Made by a program: the position numbers and the translations under genes. This document shows positions 52,870-61,100 of a DNA stretch of 64,000 nt, piece by piece; position 1 is the stretch's first letter, and the number at the start of each line of letters is the position of its first letter. A model generated the notes under the pieces. It saw nothing but the letters and a program-made list of their open reading frames with translations. It was not told the origin of the DNA and made no database searches. Source of the stretch: Streptomyces mayonensis (GTDB lineage: Bacteria; Actinomycetota; Actinomycetes; Streptomycetales; Streptomycetaceae); assembly GCF_018982965.1 (NCBI RefSeq), contig NZ_JACBYP010000026.1:17727-81726 (forward strand). The letters run 5' to 3'.

Positions 52870-54168
52870 ATGAAGCTCGTCCCCCGCCTGGCCGTCCTGC
52901 TGGCCGCCACCGCCGTCGCCGCGACCGCCTGCGCCCCCCAGACGTCGGACAACTCCTCCTCCGGCAAGGACGAGAAGAGCGGCACCCTGCGCATCTGGCT
53001 CTTCCAGGAGGTCAACAACAAGCCGAAGGAGAAGGCCGTCGACGCGGTCCTCGCCGGCTTCGAGAAGGCGCACGACGACACGAAGGTCACCGTCGAGTAC
53101 ATCCCCGTCGAGACCCGCGCGCAGCGCATCAAGGCGGCGTTCAACGACCCCGGCAGCGCGCCCGACGTCATCGAGTACGGCAACACCGACACGGCCGGCT
53201 ACGTGAAGGACGGCGGACTCGCCGACGTCACCGAGGACTTCGCCGGCTGGGACGAGGCCGAGGACGCCGACGCCACGGCCCGCCAGTCGGTCACCGTGGA
53301 CGGCAAGGTCTACGGCGCCCCGTACTTCGTCGGCGTACGGGCCCTCTACTACCGCACCGACGTCTTCGACGAGCTGAATCTCCAGGTCCCCGGGACGCTG
53401 GACGAACTGGCGGCCACGGCGAAGAAGGTCCGGGCCGCGAAGCCCGACCTGTACGGCATCGCCGTCGGCGGCGCCTACACGTACGGCGCGATGCCGTACA
53501 TCTGGGCGAACGGCGGCGAACTGGCCACTGGCAAGGGCGGCTCGTACACCTCGGCGATCGACAGCGCCGCCGCCGTCAAGGGCATCGAGGCGTACACCTC
53601 CCTCTTCGGCGACGACAACTGCCCGGCCGCCAAGTGCGCCGGCATGGGCGGCAACGACACCGTCACGGCGTTCGCCTCCGGCAAGGCGGCCATGGCGATC
53701 GGCGGCGACTTCAGCCACCAGGCGGTGGAGGCCGGCACGGTGGAGGGCAAGTACGCCGTCGTGCCGCTGCCGGGCGCCGAACCCGGCTCCATCGCCCCGG
53801 CCTTCGCGGGCGGCAACAACATCGGTGTCCTGAAGAGCACCTCGCACCGCACCCTCGCGGTCGACCTGATGAAGCGGCTCGCGTCGAAGCAGGCGCAGGG
53901 CGACCTCTTCGACGCGATGGGCTTCCTGCCGACCTTCACGGACGTACGCCAGGAGGTGGCGGGCAAGGAGCCGTTCGTGAAGCCGTTCGTCGACACGCTC
54001 GCCGCGGGCACGAAGTTCGTCCCGGCCTCTCCCGCGTGGGCGACGATCGACTCCTCGCAGGTGCTGCCGACGATGTTCCAGGAGGTGGTGAGCGGCAAGA
54101 AGGACGTGCCGGCCGCCGCCGGGGACGCCGCGAAGAAGATGGACGAGGCGTTTGGCTCCGCCGGATGA
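52870..54168 (+). CDS. Sugar (probably aminosugar) ABC binding lipoprotein
   Basis: 432 residues; GGAGGAAG lies just before ATG at 52870. Signal with lipobox, Cys21 (VAATAC). Family 1 solute-binding domain: GTLRIWLFQEVNNKPKEKAVDAVL (in part), DVIEYGNTDTAGYV, KVYGAPYFVGVRALYYRTDVFDEL. First gene of a four-gene operon with two permeases and a hexosaminidase. The context points to GlcNAc oligomers such as chitobiose, but the ligand is inferred. Confidence 0.9.
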   Translation: MKLVPRLAVLLAATAVAATACAPQTSDNSSSGKDEKSGTLRIWLFQEVNNKPKEKAVDAVLAGFEKAHDDTKVTVEYIPVETRAQRIKAAFNDPGSAPDVIEYGNTDTAGYVKDGGLADVTEDFAGWDEAEDADATARQSVTVDGKVYGAPYFVGVRALYYRTDVFDELNLQVPGTLDELAATAKKVRAAKPDLYGIAVGGAYTYGAMPYIWANGGELATGKGGSYTSAIDSAAAVKGIEAYTSLFGDDNCPAAKCAGMGGNDTVTAFASGKAAMAIGGDFSHQAVEAGTVEGKYAVVPLPGAEPGSIAPAFAGGNNIGVLKSTSHRTLAVDLMKRLASKQAQGDLFDAMGFLPTFTDVRQEVAGKEPFVKPFVDTLAAGTKFVPASPAWATIDSSQVLPTMFQEVVSGKKDVPAAAGDAAKKMDEAFGSAG

Positions 54169-55073
54169 CGGCTGCGCCCAGCGGCTCGCGCCCCTTCCGG
54201 GGCTCCTCCAGAACACCCTGGATCTACCTCGCCCCCGCTCTCGTCGTCCTCGGCGGACTGCTCGTCTACCCCGTCTACCAGCTCGGGCTGATCTCGTTCC
54301 TGGAGTACACGCAGGCCCAGGTGTCCGGCGGGGAGCCGACGACCTTCCAGGGGTTCGGGAACTACGCCGAGCTGTTCGGGGACGGGGAGTTCTGGCGGGT
54401 GCTGCTCGCCACCGTCGTCTTCGCCGCCGCCTGTGTCGTGTCCACCCTGGCCGTCGGGTGCGCGCTCGCCGTGCTGCTCACGCGGGTGCGCGCCGTGCCG
54501 CGGCTCGCCCTGATGCTGGCCGGGCTCGGCGCCTGGGCGACCCCCGCGGTCACCGGGTCGACGGTGTGGCTGCTGCTGTTCGACCCGGACTTCGGGCCGG
54601 TCAACCGGATGCTGGGTCTCGGCGACCACTCCTGGACGTACGGGCGCTACAGCGCCTTCCTGCTCGTCCTGCTCGAAGTGGTCTGGTGCTCCTTCCCGTT
54701 CGTCATGGTGACCGTCTACGCCGGGATCCGCGCGGTGCCCGCCGAGGTTCTGGAGGCCGCCGCGCTCGACGGCGCCTCGCAGTGGCGGATCTGGCGTTCG
54801 GTGCTCGCGCCGATGCTCCGGCCGATCCTCGTCGTCGTCACCATCCAGTCGGTCATCTGGGACTTCAAGGTCTTCACCCAGATCTACGTCATGACGAACG
54901 GCGGCGGCATCGCCGGCCAGAACCTCGTCCTCAACGTGTACGCCTACCAGAAGGCCTTCGCGTCCTCGCAGTACAGCCTCGGCTCCGCGATCGGCGTCGT
55001 CATGCTGCTGATTCTGCTCGCCGTGACGCTGGTCTACCTGCGGCTGCTGCGCCGCCAGGGGGAGGAGCTGTGA
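54165..55073 (+). CDS. Sugar ABC transporter permease (MalF type)
   Basis: 302 residues; ATGA overlap with the binding-protein gene. Six helices and an EAA loop (VLEAAALDGASQWRIWRSVLAPMLRP, in part). Normal length, unlike the large permease at 12142. Works with the next permease; ATPase supplied from elsewhere, probably MsiK. Confidence 0.92.
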   Translation: MTAAPSGSRPFRGSSRTPWIYLAPALVVLGGLLVYPVYQLGLISFLEYTQAQVSGGEPTTFQGFGNYAELFGDGEFWRVLLATVVFAAACVVSTLAVGCALAVLLTRVRAVPRLALMLAGLGAWATPAVTGSTVWLLLFDPDFGPVNRMLGLGDHSWTYGRYSAFLLVLLEVVWCSFPFVMVTVYAGIRAVPAEVLEAAALDGASQWRIWRSVLAPMLRPILVVVTIQSVIWDFKVFTQIYVMTNGGGIAGQNLVLNVYAYQKAFASSQYSLGSAIGVVMLLILLAVTLVYLRLLRRQGEEL

Positions 55074-55915
55074 ATCTTCCGCGCGCGCGGGTGCGCCGTC
55101 CGTGGCGGCTCGCGGCCGAGGCGTCCGCCCTGCTGATCGCCGTCGTGGTCGCCTTCCCGCTGTACTGGATGGTGCTGAGCGCCTTCAAACCGGCCGGGGA
55201 GATCGAGTCGAGCGAGCCGCGGCCGTGGACGCTGACGCCCACGCTGGATTCCTTCCGGCGGGTCTTCGGGCAGCAGGAATTCGGCCGCTACTTCCTCAAC
55301 AGTCTGCTCGTGGCGGGTTGTGTCGTGATCGCCTCGGCACTGATCGCGTTCCTCGCGGCGACGGCGGTGACGCGTTTCCGGTTCCGTTTCCGGACCACGC
55401 TGCTGATCATGTTCCTGGTGGCCCAGATGGTGCCCGTGGAGGCACTCACCATCCCGCTGTTCTTCCTCATGCGGGACTTCGGCCAGTTGAACACGCTGGG
55501 TTCGCTGATCCTGCCCCACATCGCCTTCTCGCTGCCGTTCGCGATCTGGATGCTGCGGGGCTTCGTGAAAGCCGTTCCGGAAGCCCTGGAGGAGGCCGCG
55601 TACATCGACGGGGCGAGCCGGTCGCGATTTCTGTGGCAGATACTCTTCCCGCTGGTCTTCCCGGGGTTGGTGGCCACCAGCGTGTTCTCCTTCATCTCCA
55701 CCTGGAACGACTTCCTGTTCGCCAAGTCGTTCATCATCAGCGACACCTCCCAGTCGACGCTGCCGATGGCGCTGCTGGTCTTCTACAAGCCCGACGATCC
55801 CGACTGGGGCGGTGTGATGGCCGCGTCCACGGTCATGACGATTCCGGTGCTGGTCTTCTTCGTACTCGTACAACGGCGACTCGTCTCCGGCCTCGGCGGA
55901 GCGGTGAAGGACTGA
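55070..55915 (+). CDS. Sugar ABC transporter permease (MalG type)
   Basis: 281 residues from GTG at 55070, overlapping the previous stop (GTGA), with GGAGGAG at 55061-55067. Six helices; EAA loop ALEEAAYIDGASRSRFLWQ; C-terminus VQRRLVSGLGGAVKD typical of MalG proteins. Ends one base before the hexosaminidase start. Confidence 0.92.
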   Translation: MNLPRARVRRPWRLAAEASALLIAVVVAFPLYWMVLSAFKPAGEIESSEPRPWTLTPTLDSFRRVFGQQEFGRYFLNSLLVAGCVVIASALIAFLAATAVTRFRFRFRTTLLIMFLVAQMVPVEALTIPLFFLMRDFGQLNTLGSLILPHIAFSLPFAIWMLRGFVKAVPEALEEAAYIDGASRSRFLWQILFPLVFPGLVATSVFSFISTWNDFLFAKSFIISDTSQSTLPMALLVFYKPDDPDWGGVMAASTVMTIPVLVFFVLVQRRLVSGLGGAVKD

Positions 55916-55916
55916 G

Positions 55917-57575
55917 GTGACCGACGTGACCGAAGTGACGGTGGAAACGGAAGTGATTGATGTGACCGACGTAATTCCCCGGCCGCGCCAAGTGGCGTCC
56001 CACGCGGACGCGTTCTTCGAACTCGGCCCGGACACCGGGATGGCCGCGGGCGAGGGCACCGGGAACACCGAGCGCTGGCTCCGCGCCACCCTGGGCGCCG
56101 CCACCGGACTCCCGCTGGCGCCCGGCGAGGGACGCGGCGGCGTCGTCCGGCTCGCCCTCGACGGGGAACTGGAGGCCGAGGGCTACCGCCTCGACATCGC
56201 ACCGGAGGCCGTGCGCCTCACCGGCGGCGGCCCGGCCGGCCTCTTCTGGGGCGCCCAGACGCTGCGCCAGCTCCTCGGTCCGGACGCCTTCCGGCGCGCC
56301 CCGCTGCCCGACCGCCGGTGGCGGCTTCCGCTGCTGAGCATCGAGGACGCGCCCCGTTTCGGCTGGCGCGGAATGATGCTCGACGTCGCCCGGCACTTCA
56401 TGCCGAAGGACGGCGTCCTGCGCTATCTCGACCTGATGGCGGCCCACAAACTCAACGTCCTGCACTTCCACCTGACGGACGACCAGGGCTGGCGCGTCGA
56501 GATCAAACGCCATCCGCGGCTCACGGAGAAGGGCTCCTGGCGCTCGCGCACCAAATACGGCCACCGCGCGTCGCCGCTGTGGGAGGACAAACCCCACGGC
56601 GGCTACTACACCCAGGAGGACATCCGGGAGATCGTCGCCTACGCCGCCGAACGGCAGATCACCGTCGTCCCGGAAATCGACGTACCCGGCCACTCGCAGG
56701 CCGCCATCGCCGCGTATCCGGAACTCGGCAACACCGACGTGGTCGACACCACCGCCCTGTCCGTCTGGGACACCTGGGGCGTCTCCCCGAACGTACTCGC
56801 CCCCACCGAGAACACCCTGCGCTTCTACGAGGGCGTGTTCGAGGAACTGCTGGAGCTGTTCCCCTCGGAGTTCCTCCACATCGGCGGCGACGAATGTCCC
56901 AAGGACCAGTGGCGGCAATCGGCCACCGCGCAGGCCCGCATCGAGGAACTCGCCCTCGCCGACGAGGACGAACTCCAGGCCTGGTTCATCCAGCACTTCG
57001 ACACCTGGCTCGCCGAACGCGGGCGCCGGCTCATCGGCTGGGACGAGATCCTGGAGGGCGGGCTCGCCAAGGGCGCGGCCGTCTCCTCCTGGCGCGGGTA
57101 CGCGGGCGGGATCGCCGCCGCGCGCGCGGGGCACGACGTCGTGATGTGCCCCGAGCAGCAGGTGTACCTGGACCACCGGCAGCACGGCGACGAGGGCGAA
57201 CCCGTGCCGATCGGTTTCGTGCGCACCCTGGAGGACGTCTACCGTTTCGAGCCGGTTCCGTCCGAACTGACACCGGACGAGGCCGGACACGTGATCGGCA
57301 CCCAGGCGAACGTGTGGACCGAGGTGATGGAGAACCAGGGGCGCGTGGACTACCAGGTTTTCCCGCGGCTCGCCGCCTTCGCCGAGGTCGCCTGGAGCGC
57401 CCTGCCCGCCCCGGCCGACCGGGACTTCGCCGCCTTCGAGCAGCGGATGGCCGCCCACTACCGGCGGCTCGACGCCCTGGGCGTCGCCTACCGGCCGCCC
57501 GGCGGCCCGCTGCCCTGGCAACAGCGGCCCGGCGTCCTCGGACGCCCGCTGGACGGCCCGCCGCCGGACAAGTAG
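55917..57575 (+). CDS. GH20 beta-N-acetylhexosaminidase, cytoplasmic
   Basis: 552 residues. GTG at 55917 is used; the first 20 residues (VTDVTEVTVETEVIDVTDV) come from repeated GTGACCGA units offering several possible starts. No signal peptide, so the enzyme works inside the cell. GH20 N-terminal domain then TIM barrel: GWRGMMLDVARHFMP, HFHLTDDQGWR, and catalytic pair Asp325-Glu326 in HIGGDEC. Releases GlcNAc from imported chitobiose-like sugars. Being operon-coupled with the importer completes an uptake-and-cleavage pathway. Confidence 0.93.
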   Translation: MTDVTEVTVETEVIDVTDVIPRPRQVASHADAFFELGPDTGMAAGEGTGNTERWLRATLGAATGLPLAPGEGRGGVVRLALDGELEAEGYRLDIAPEAVRLTGGGPAGLFWGAQTLRQLLGPDAFRRAPLPDRRWRLPLLSIEDAPRFGWRGMMLDVARHFMPKDGVLRYLDLMAAHKLNVLHFHLTDDQGWRVEIKRHPRLTEKGSWRSRTKYGHRASPLWEDKPHGGYYTQEDIREIVAYAAERQITVVPEIDVPGHSQAAIAAYPELGNTDVVDTTALSVWDTWGVSPNVLAPTENTLRFYEGVFEELLELFPSEFLHIGGDECPKDQWRQSATAQARIEELALADEDELQAWFIQHFDTWLAERGRRLIGWDEILEGGLAKGAAVSSWRGYAGGIAAARAGHDVVMCPEQQVYLDHRQHGDEGEPVPIGFVRTLEDVYRFEPVPSELTPDEAGHVIGTQANVWTEVMENQGRVDYQVFPRLAAFAEVAWSALPAPADRDFAAFEQRMAAHYRRLDALGVAYRPPGGPLPWQQRPGVLGRPLDGPPPDK

Positions 57576-57885
57576 GAGCATGTCCGGAGCGCACCGGGAG
57601 CGCACGGGGAGCGCACCGGCGGCGCACCGAGAAGACCGCCCTGTGAAGACCGCCCCGAACACCACCCGGGAGTGGCAACTCTCGCGCACCGCACGTAACT
57701 CCGATGACAGTTGATCCCGTACGAAAACGGACCATGTCGCCGGCGAAACGGGCGAATGCCTCCTAGCGGACCCCTGCGTTCGGGCCCTGCGATGATGTGC
57801 CAGAGTTGCCACGTCCGCCCTGTGAGGTCGTACCGTACGGCCACATGGGCGGGACCAGGTGGGACAGCGGGAAGGGGCAGTCGGT
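57576..57885 (+). other. 310-base region upstream of the XDH-like operon
   Basis: Four GAGCGCACCGG-type 11-13-base repeats at 57592-57635 follow the hexosaminidase stop. The rest should hold the promoter; TTGATC near 57712 is a possible -35 but no -10 is convincing. GAAGGGG at 57871-57877 is the ribosome site of the next gene. No gene seen. Confidence 0.45.
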
Positions 57886-58779
57886 TTGACCACGCACGCA
57901 CCGCAGGCGGCGCAGGCCGTCACGCTGCCCACGACACTGGACGAGGCCGTGGCGGCGCTCGCCGCCATGCCCGCCGCAGTGCCGGTCGCGGGTGGTACGG
58001 ACCTGATGGCCGCCGTCAACTCCGGCCAGCTCAGGCCCGCCGCGCTGGTGGGCCTCGGCCGGATCAGCGAGATCCGCGGCTGGCAGTACCAGGACGGGCA
58101 CGCGCTGCTCGGCGCGGGACTCACCCATGCCCGCATGGGCCGTCCCGACTTCGCCGCGCTCATCCCGGCGCTGGCCGCGGCGGCGCGCGCCGCCGGACCG
58201 CCGCAGATCCGCAACGCGGGCACCCTGGGCGGCAACATCGCCTCGGCCGCCCCCACCGGAGACGCGCTGCCGGTGCTGGCCGCCCTGGAGGCGACGCTGA
58301 TCATCGCGGGCCCGGACCGGGCCCGCCGCGAGGTGCCGGTCTCGCACCTGCTGGCCGGCATGGAGATGCTCCGCGCGGGAGAGCTGATCGGCTACGTGCG
58401 CGTGCCGCTGCTGCACGCGCCGCAGGTCTTCCTCAAGGCGACCGGCCGCACCGGCCCCGGCCGCGCCACGGCCTCCGTGGCCCTGGTCCTGGACCCCGCC
58501 CGGCGCGGCGTGCGGTGCGCCGTGGGCGCCATCGCGCCGATGCCGCTGCGGCCCCTGGAGGCCGAGGAGTGGGTGGCCTCGCTCATCGACTGGGACAACG
58601 GTCGCACCATCGTCCCGGAGGCGCTGCGGGGCTTCGGCGAGTACGTCGCCGCCGCCTGCATCCCCGACGAGACCCCGGCCGAGGACGGCTCCGTGCCACC
58701 GCTCCCGCCCGCCGTACTGCACCTGCGGCGCACCGTCGCCGCGCTGGCCCGACGAGCACTGGGGAGGGCGCTGTCGTGA
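57886..58779 (+). CDS. FAD-binding subunit of a xanthine-dehydrogenase-family enzyme
   Basis: 297 residues from TTG at 57886, supported by GAAGGGG eight bases upstream; a GTG at 57859 would add nine residues. CoxM/XdhB-like: AGGTDLMAAVNSGQLRP and IRNAGTLGGNIASAAPTGDALP bind FAD. It passes electrons between FAD and the 2Fe-2S centres. The stop overlaps the next start (GTGA), so the three subunits are translated in step. Confidence 0.9.
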   Translation: MTTHAPQAAQAVTLPTTLDEAVAALAAMPAAVPVAGGTDLMAAVNSGQLRPAALVGLGRISEIRGWQYQDGHALLGAGLTHARMGRPDFAALIPALAAAARAAGPPQIRNAGTLGGNIASAAPTGDALPVLAALEATLIIAGPDRARREVPVSHLLAGMEMLRAGELIGYVRVPLLHAPQVFLKATGRTGPGRATASVALVLDPARRGVRCAVGAIAPMPLRPLEAEEWVASLIDWDNGRTIVPEALRGFGEYVAAACIPDETPAEDGSVPPLPPAVLHLRRTVAALARRALGRALS

Positions 58780-58970
58780 CCGACGACCAGCACGGGGATC
58801 AGTACGGCGACCAGTACGGCGACCGGCACGGCGATCAGTACGACGGCCGGTCCGGCGATCAGTACGACGGCCGGCACGACGGCCGGTCCGGGGACCAGTA
58901 CGGCGACCCGCGCGGTGACGCGTACCGCGACCAGTACGACGATCAGTACGGCGACCGGCACGGCGGCGGC
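58776..58970 (+). repeat. GDQY/DGR coding repeats at start of the 2Fe-2S subunit
   Basis: GGCGATCAGTACG / GGCGACCGGCACG 12-15-base units repeated about ten times; encode GDQYGDR, DGRSGDQY. Confidence 0.85.
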
Positions 58971-61100
58971 GCGCCCCCGAGCGGCGGGCGCTGGGACCCG
59001 CTGCCGCAGGGCGACTACGACGACGGCGCCACCGCCTTCGTCAAGCTCCCCGAGGGCGGGGTGGACGCGCTCCTCGCCGCCCACGACAGTCCGCTGGCCG
59101 CGCCCGGACACGGCTACGTGCCGCCGCAGATCACGGTCGCGCCGACCTCGACCGCCGGCACCGACCCGGCGGCCACGGGCTCCTGGGCGACGCCGTCGGC
59201 GCCCGTGGACGGCACCCAGTGGCAGGCCCAGGCCCCGGACGCGGGCCAGGACCCGGCGGCGCGCGAGGACCACGCCGGGTACCCGCAGCACGACCCGTAC
59301 GGCGGGGCCGCGCCCTACGACGCGAACGCCGGGTACGGCGCGCCGGGGCAGGACGACCCGTACCCCTACCGGCCCGGTGCGACCGGCCACTGGGACTTCT
59401 CGGGGGCGGTGCCCGGGGCCGCCGCGGCGGAGGGCGCCGCCGGACCCGACGCCCTCGGTCAGGACGCTCTCGGTCAGGACGCCACCGGTCAGGACGTCAC
59501 CGGGCAGTGGTCCATCCCGGTCGCCGACGGCGACCTGCCGGACGAGTCGGGCGAGTACACCGCGTCGGCCCTGGCCGAGCAGTGGGGCGGCGGCGCCCCG
59601 GCCACCCTGCCCGGCGGCGCGCCGGCGCCCTGGGCGACCCAGTCCGCCGGCAGGCCCTGGGGCGAGGCCGCGTCCCCGGCCGCTCCGGACGCCGGGGAAC
59701 GGCCCCCGGAGATCAGCAGCGTGCCCGCGACGCGGCCCGGTCCGGGTCCCGCCGGCCGGCCGTGGGGCGAGGACGCGCCGCAGACCGGCCCGGAGCCCGA
59801 CGAGCGACACGCGCGGGCCCCGCACACCCCCGAACCGCACGGCCTCACGGCAGCCACCACCGCACACGGCGAGGCCGAGCCGGTGACGGCGTCCACCGTC
59901 GGGCCCGCCGCGGCCGAGGAGGCCCCTGACGGCCCCACAGAGGCGTCTGCGGGCACCGCCGAAGAGCCGGGGGCCGAACCCGCGCCCGAGGCCGCCGAAG
60001 ACCCCGCCACGGCCTCCGCCACGGCCCCCGAGCCGACCGCCGGTCCGGACCAGGACCGGGAACCCGCACCGGACCGCGGGCCGGCCGTCGGCGAGCCGGA
60101 CCACGCACCGGCGCTCGGCGAAGAGGCACGGCCGGCCCCGGAACCGCGGCCGGAACAGGCACCTGTCGTACAGGCCCCGACGCCCGGCGCGGAGCAGACG
60201 CCGGCCGCGCAGCCCCCGACGCCCGAGGCCGAGACCGAGGCCGGGGCCGACGACGTGGAGGCGACCGGCACCGACGCACCCGACGCGTCCCGCCCCGACG
60301 AGCCCCGCCCCGACGAGCCCGCATCCGACGGCGCGCCCGGCCCTCGCCCCGACCCCGCCCCCGGCCAGGCCTCGGCGGGCCCGCAGGAGGAGCACCCCCT
60401 CGCCTCCTACGTGCTGCGGGTCAACGGCGCCGACCGGCCCGTCACCGACGCCTGGATCGGCGAGTCGCTGCTGTACGTGCTGCGCGAGCGCCTCGGCCTC
60501 GCGGGCGCCAAGGACGGCTGCTCGCAGGGCGAGTGCGGCGCCTGCAACGTGCAGGTCGACGGACGCCTCGTCGCCTCCTGCCTGGTCCCGGCCGTCACCT
60601 CGGCCGGCAGCGAGGTGCGCACGGTCGAGGGCCTGGCCGCCGACGGACAGCCGTCGGACGTGCAGCGGGCGCTCGCCCGGCGCGGCGCGGTGCAGTGCGG
60701 CTTCTGCGTGCCCGGCATGGCGATGACCGTGCACAACCTCCTGGAGGGCAACCCGGCGCCGACCGACCTGGAGGCCCGCCAGGCCCTGTGCGGCAACCTG
60801 TGCCGCTGCTCCGGCTACCGGGGCGTCCTTGAGGCGGTCCAGGAGGTCGTCGCCGAGCGCGAGGCGCACACCGCGGCCGAGGAACAGCCCGGCACCGACT
60901 CCGAAGAACCCCGCATCCCGCACCAGGCGGGACCGGGCGCGGGCGGCGTCAACGCGTCGGCGTTCGAGCCCCAGCCGCGCCCCGGGAACCCCGACCCGGC
61001 ACGACCGCACGACCATTCCCACGGAGACCGGGACGACCGGGACGACCGGGGCGACCGGGGCGACCACGGCGACCACGGCCAAGACGGAGGCCACGCGTGA
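58776..61100 (+). CDS. 2Fe-2S subunit with giant disordered N-terminal extension
   Basis: 774 residues; such subunits normally have about 160. Residues 1-70 are GDQYGDR/DGRSGDQY repeats, and about 70-540 are acidic, Pro/Ala/Glu/Gly-rich low complexity. Only from about 543 does the CoxS/XdhC-type domain begin: DGCSQGECGAC (Cys582, 587, 590) for the plant-type cluster, then CGFC and CRC for the second cluster. The C-terminus again has GDRGDHGD repeats. The frame is open throughout with strong codon bias, and both junctions are GTGA overlaps, so it looks like one real protein rather than an ORF-calling artefact. Confidence 0.85.
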   Translation: MTDDQHGDQYGDQYGDRHGDQYDGRSGDQYDGRHDGRSGDQYGDPRGDAYRDQYDDQYGDRHGGGAPPSGGRWDPLPQGDYDDGATAFVKLPEGGVDALLAAHDSPLAAPGHGYVPPQITVAPTSTAGTDPAATGSWATPSAPVDGTQWQAQAPDAGQDPAAREDHAGYPQHDPYGGAAPYDANAGYGAPGQDDPYPYRPGATGHWDFSGAVPGAAAAEGAAGPDALGQDALGQDATGQDVTGQWSIPVADGDLPDESGEYTASALAEQWGGGAPATLPGGAPAPWATQSAGRPWGEAASPAAPDAGERPPEISSVPATRPGPGPAGRPWGEDAPQTGPEPDERHARAPHTPEPHGLTAATTAHGEAEPVTASTVGPAAAEEAPDGPTEASAGTAEEPGAEPAPEAAEDPATASATAPEPTAGPDQDREPAPDRGPAVGEPDHAPALGEEARPAPEPRPEQAPVVQAPTPGAEQTPAAQPPTPEAETEAGADDVEATGTDAPDASRPDEPRPDEPASDGAPGPRPDPAPGQASAGPQEEHPLASYVLRVNGADRPVTDAWIGESLLYVLRERLGLAGAKDGCSQGECGACNVQVDGRLVASCLVPAVTSAGSEVRTVEGLAADGQPSDVQRALARRGAVQCGFCVPGMAMTVHNLLEGNPAPTDLEARQALCGNLCRCSGYRGVLEAVQEVVAEREAHTAAEEQPGTDSEEPRIPHQAGPGAGGVNASAFEPQPRPGNPDPARPHDHSHGDRDDRDDRGDRGDHGDHGQDGGHA

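Noticed and set aside
57711..58775. In-frame upstream extension of the 2Fe-2S subunit into the FAD-subunit region
   Set aside because: It overlaps the FAD subunit gene in another frame and is Arg/Gly-rich; the GTGA overlap start at 58776 is the natural one.
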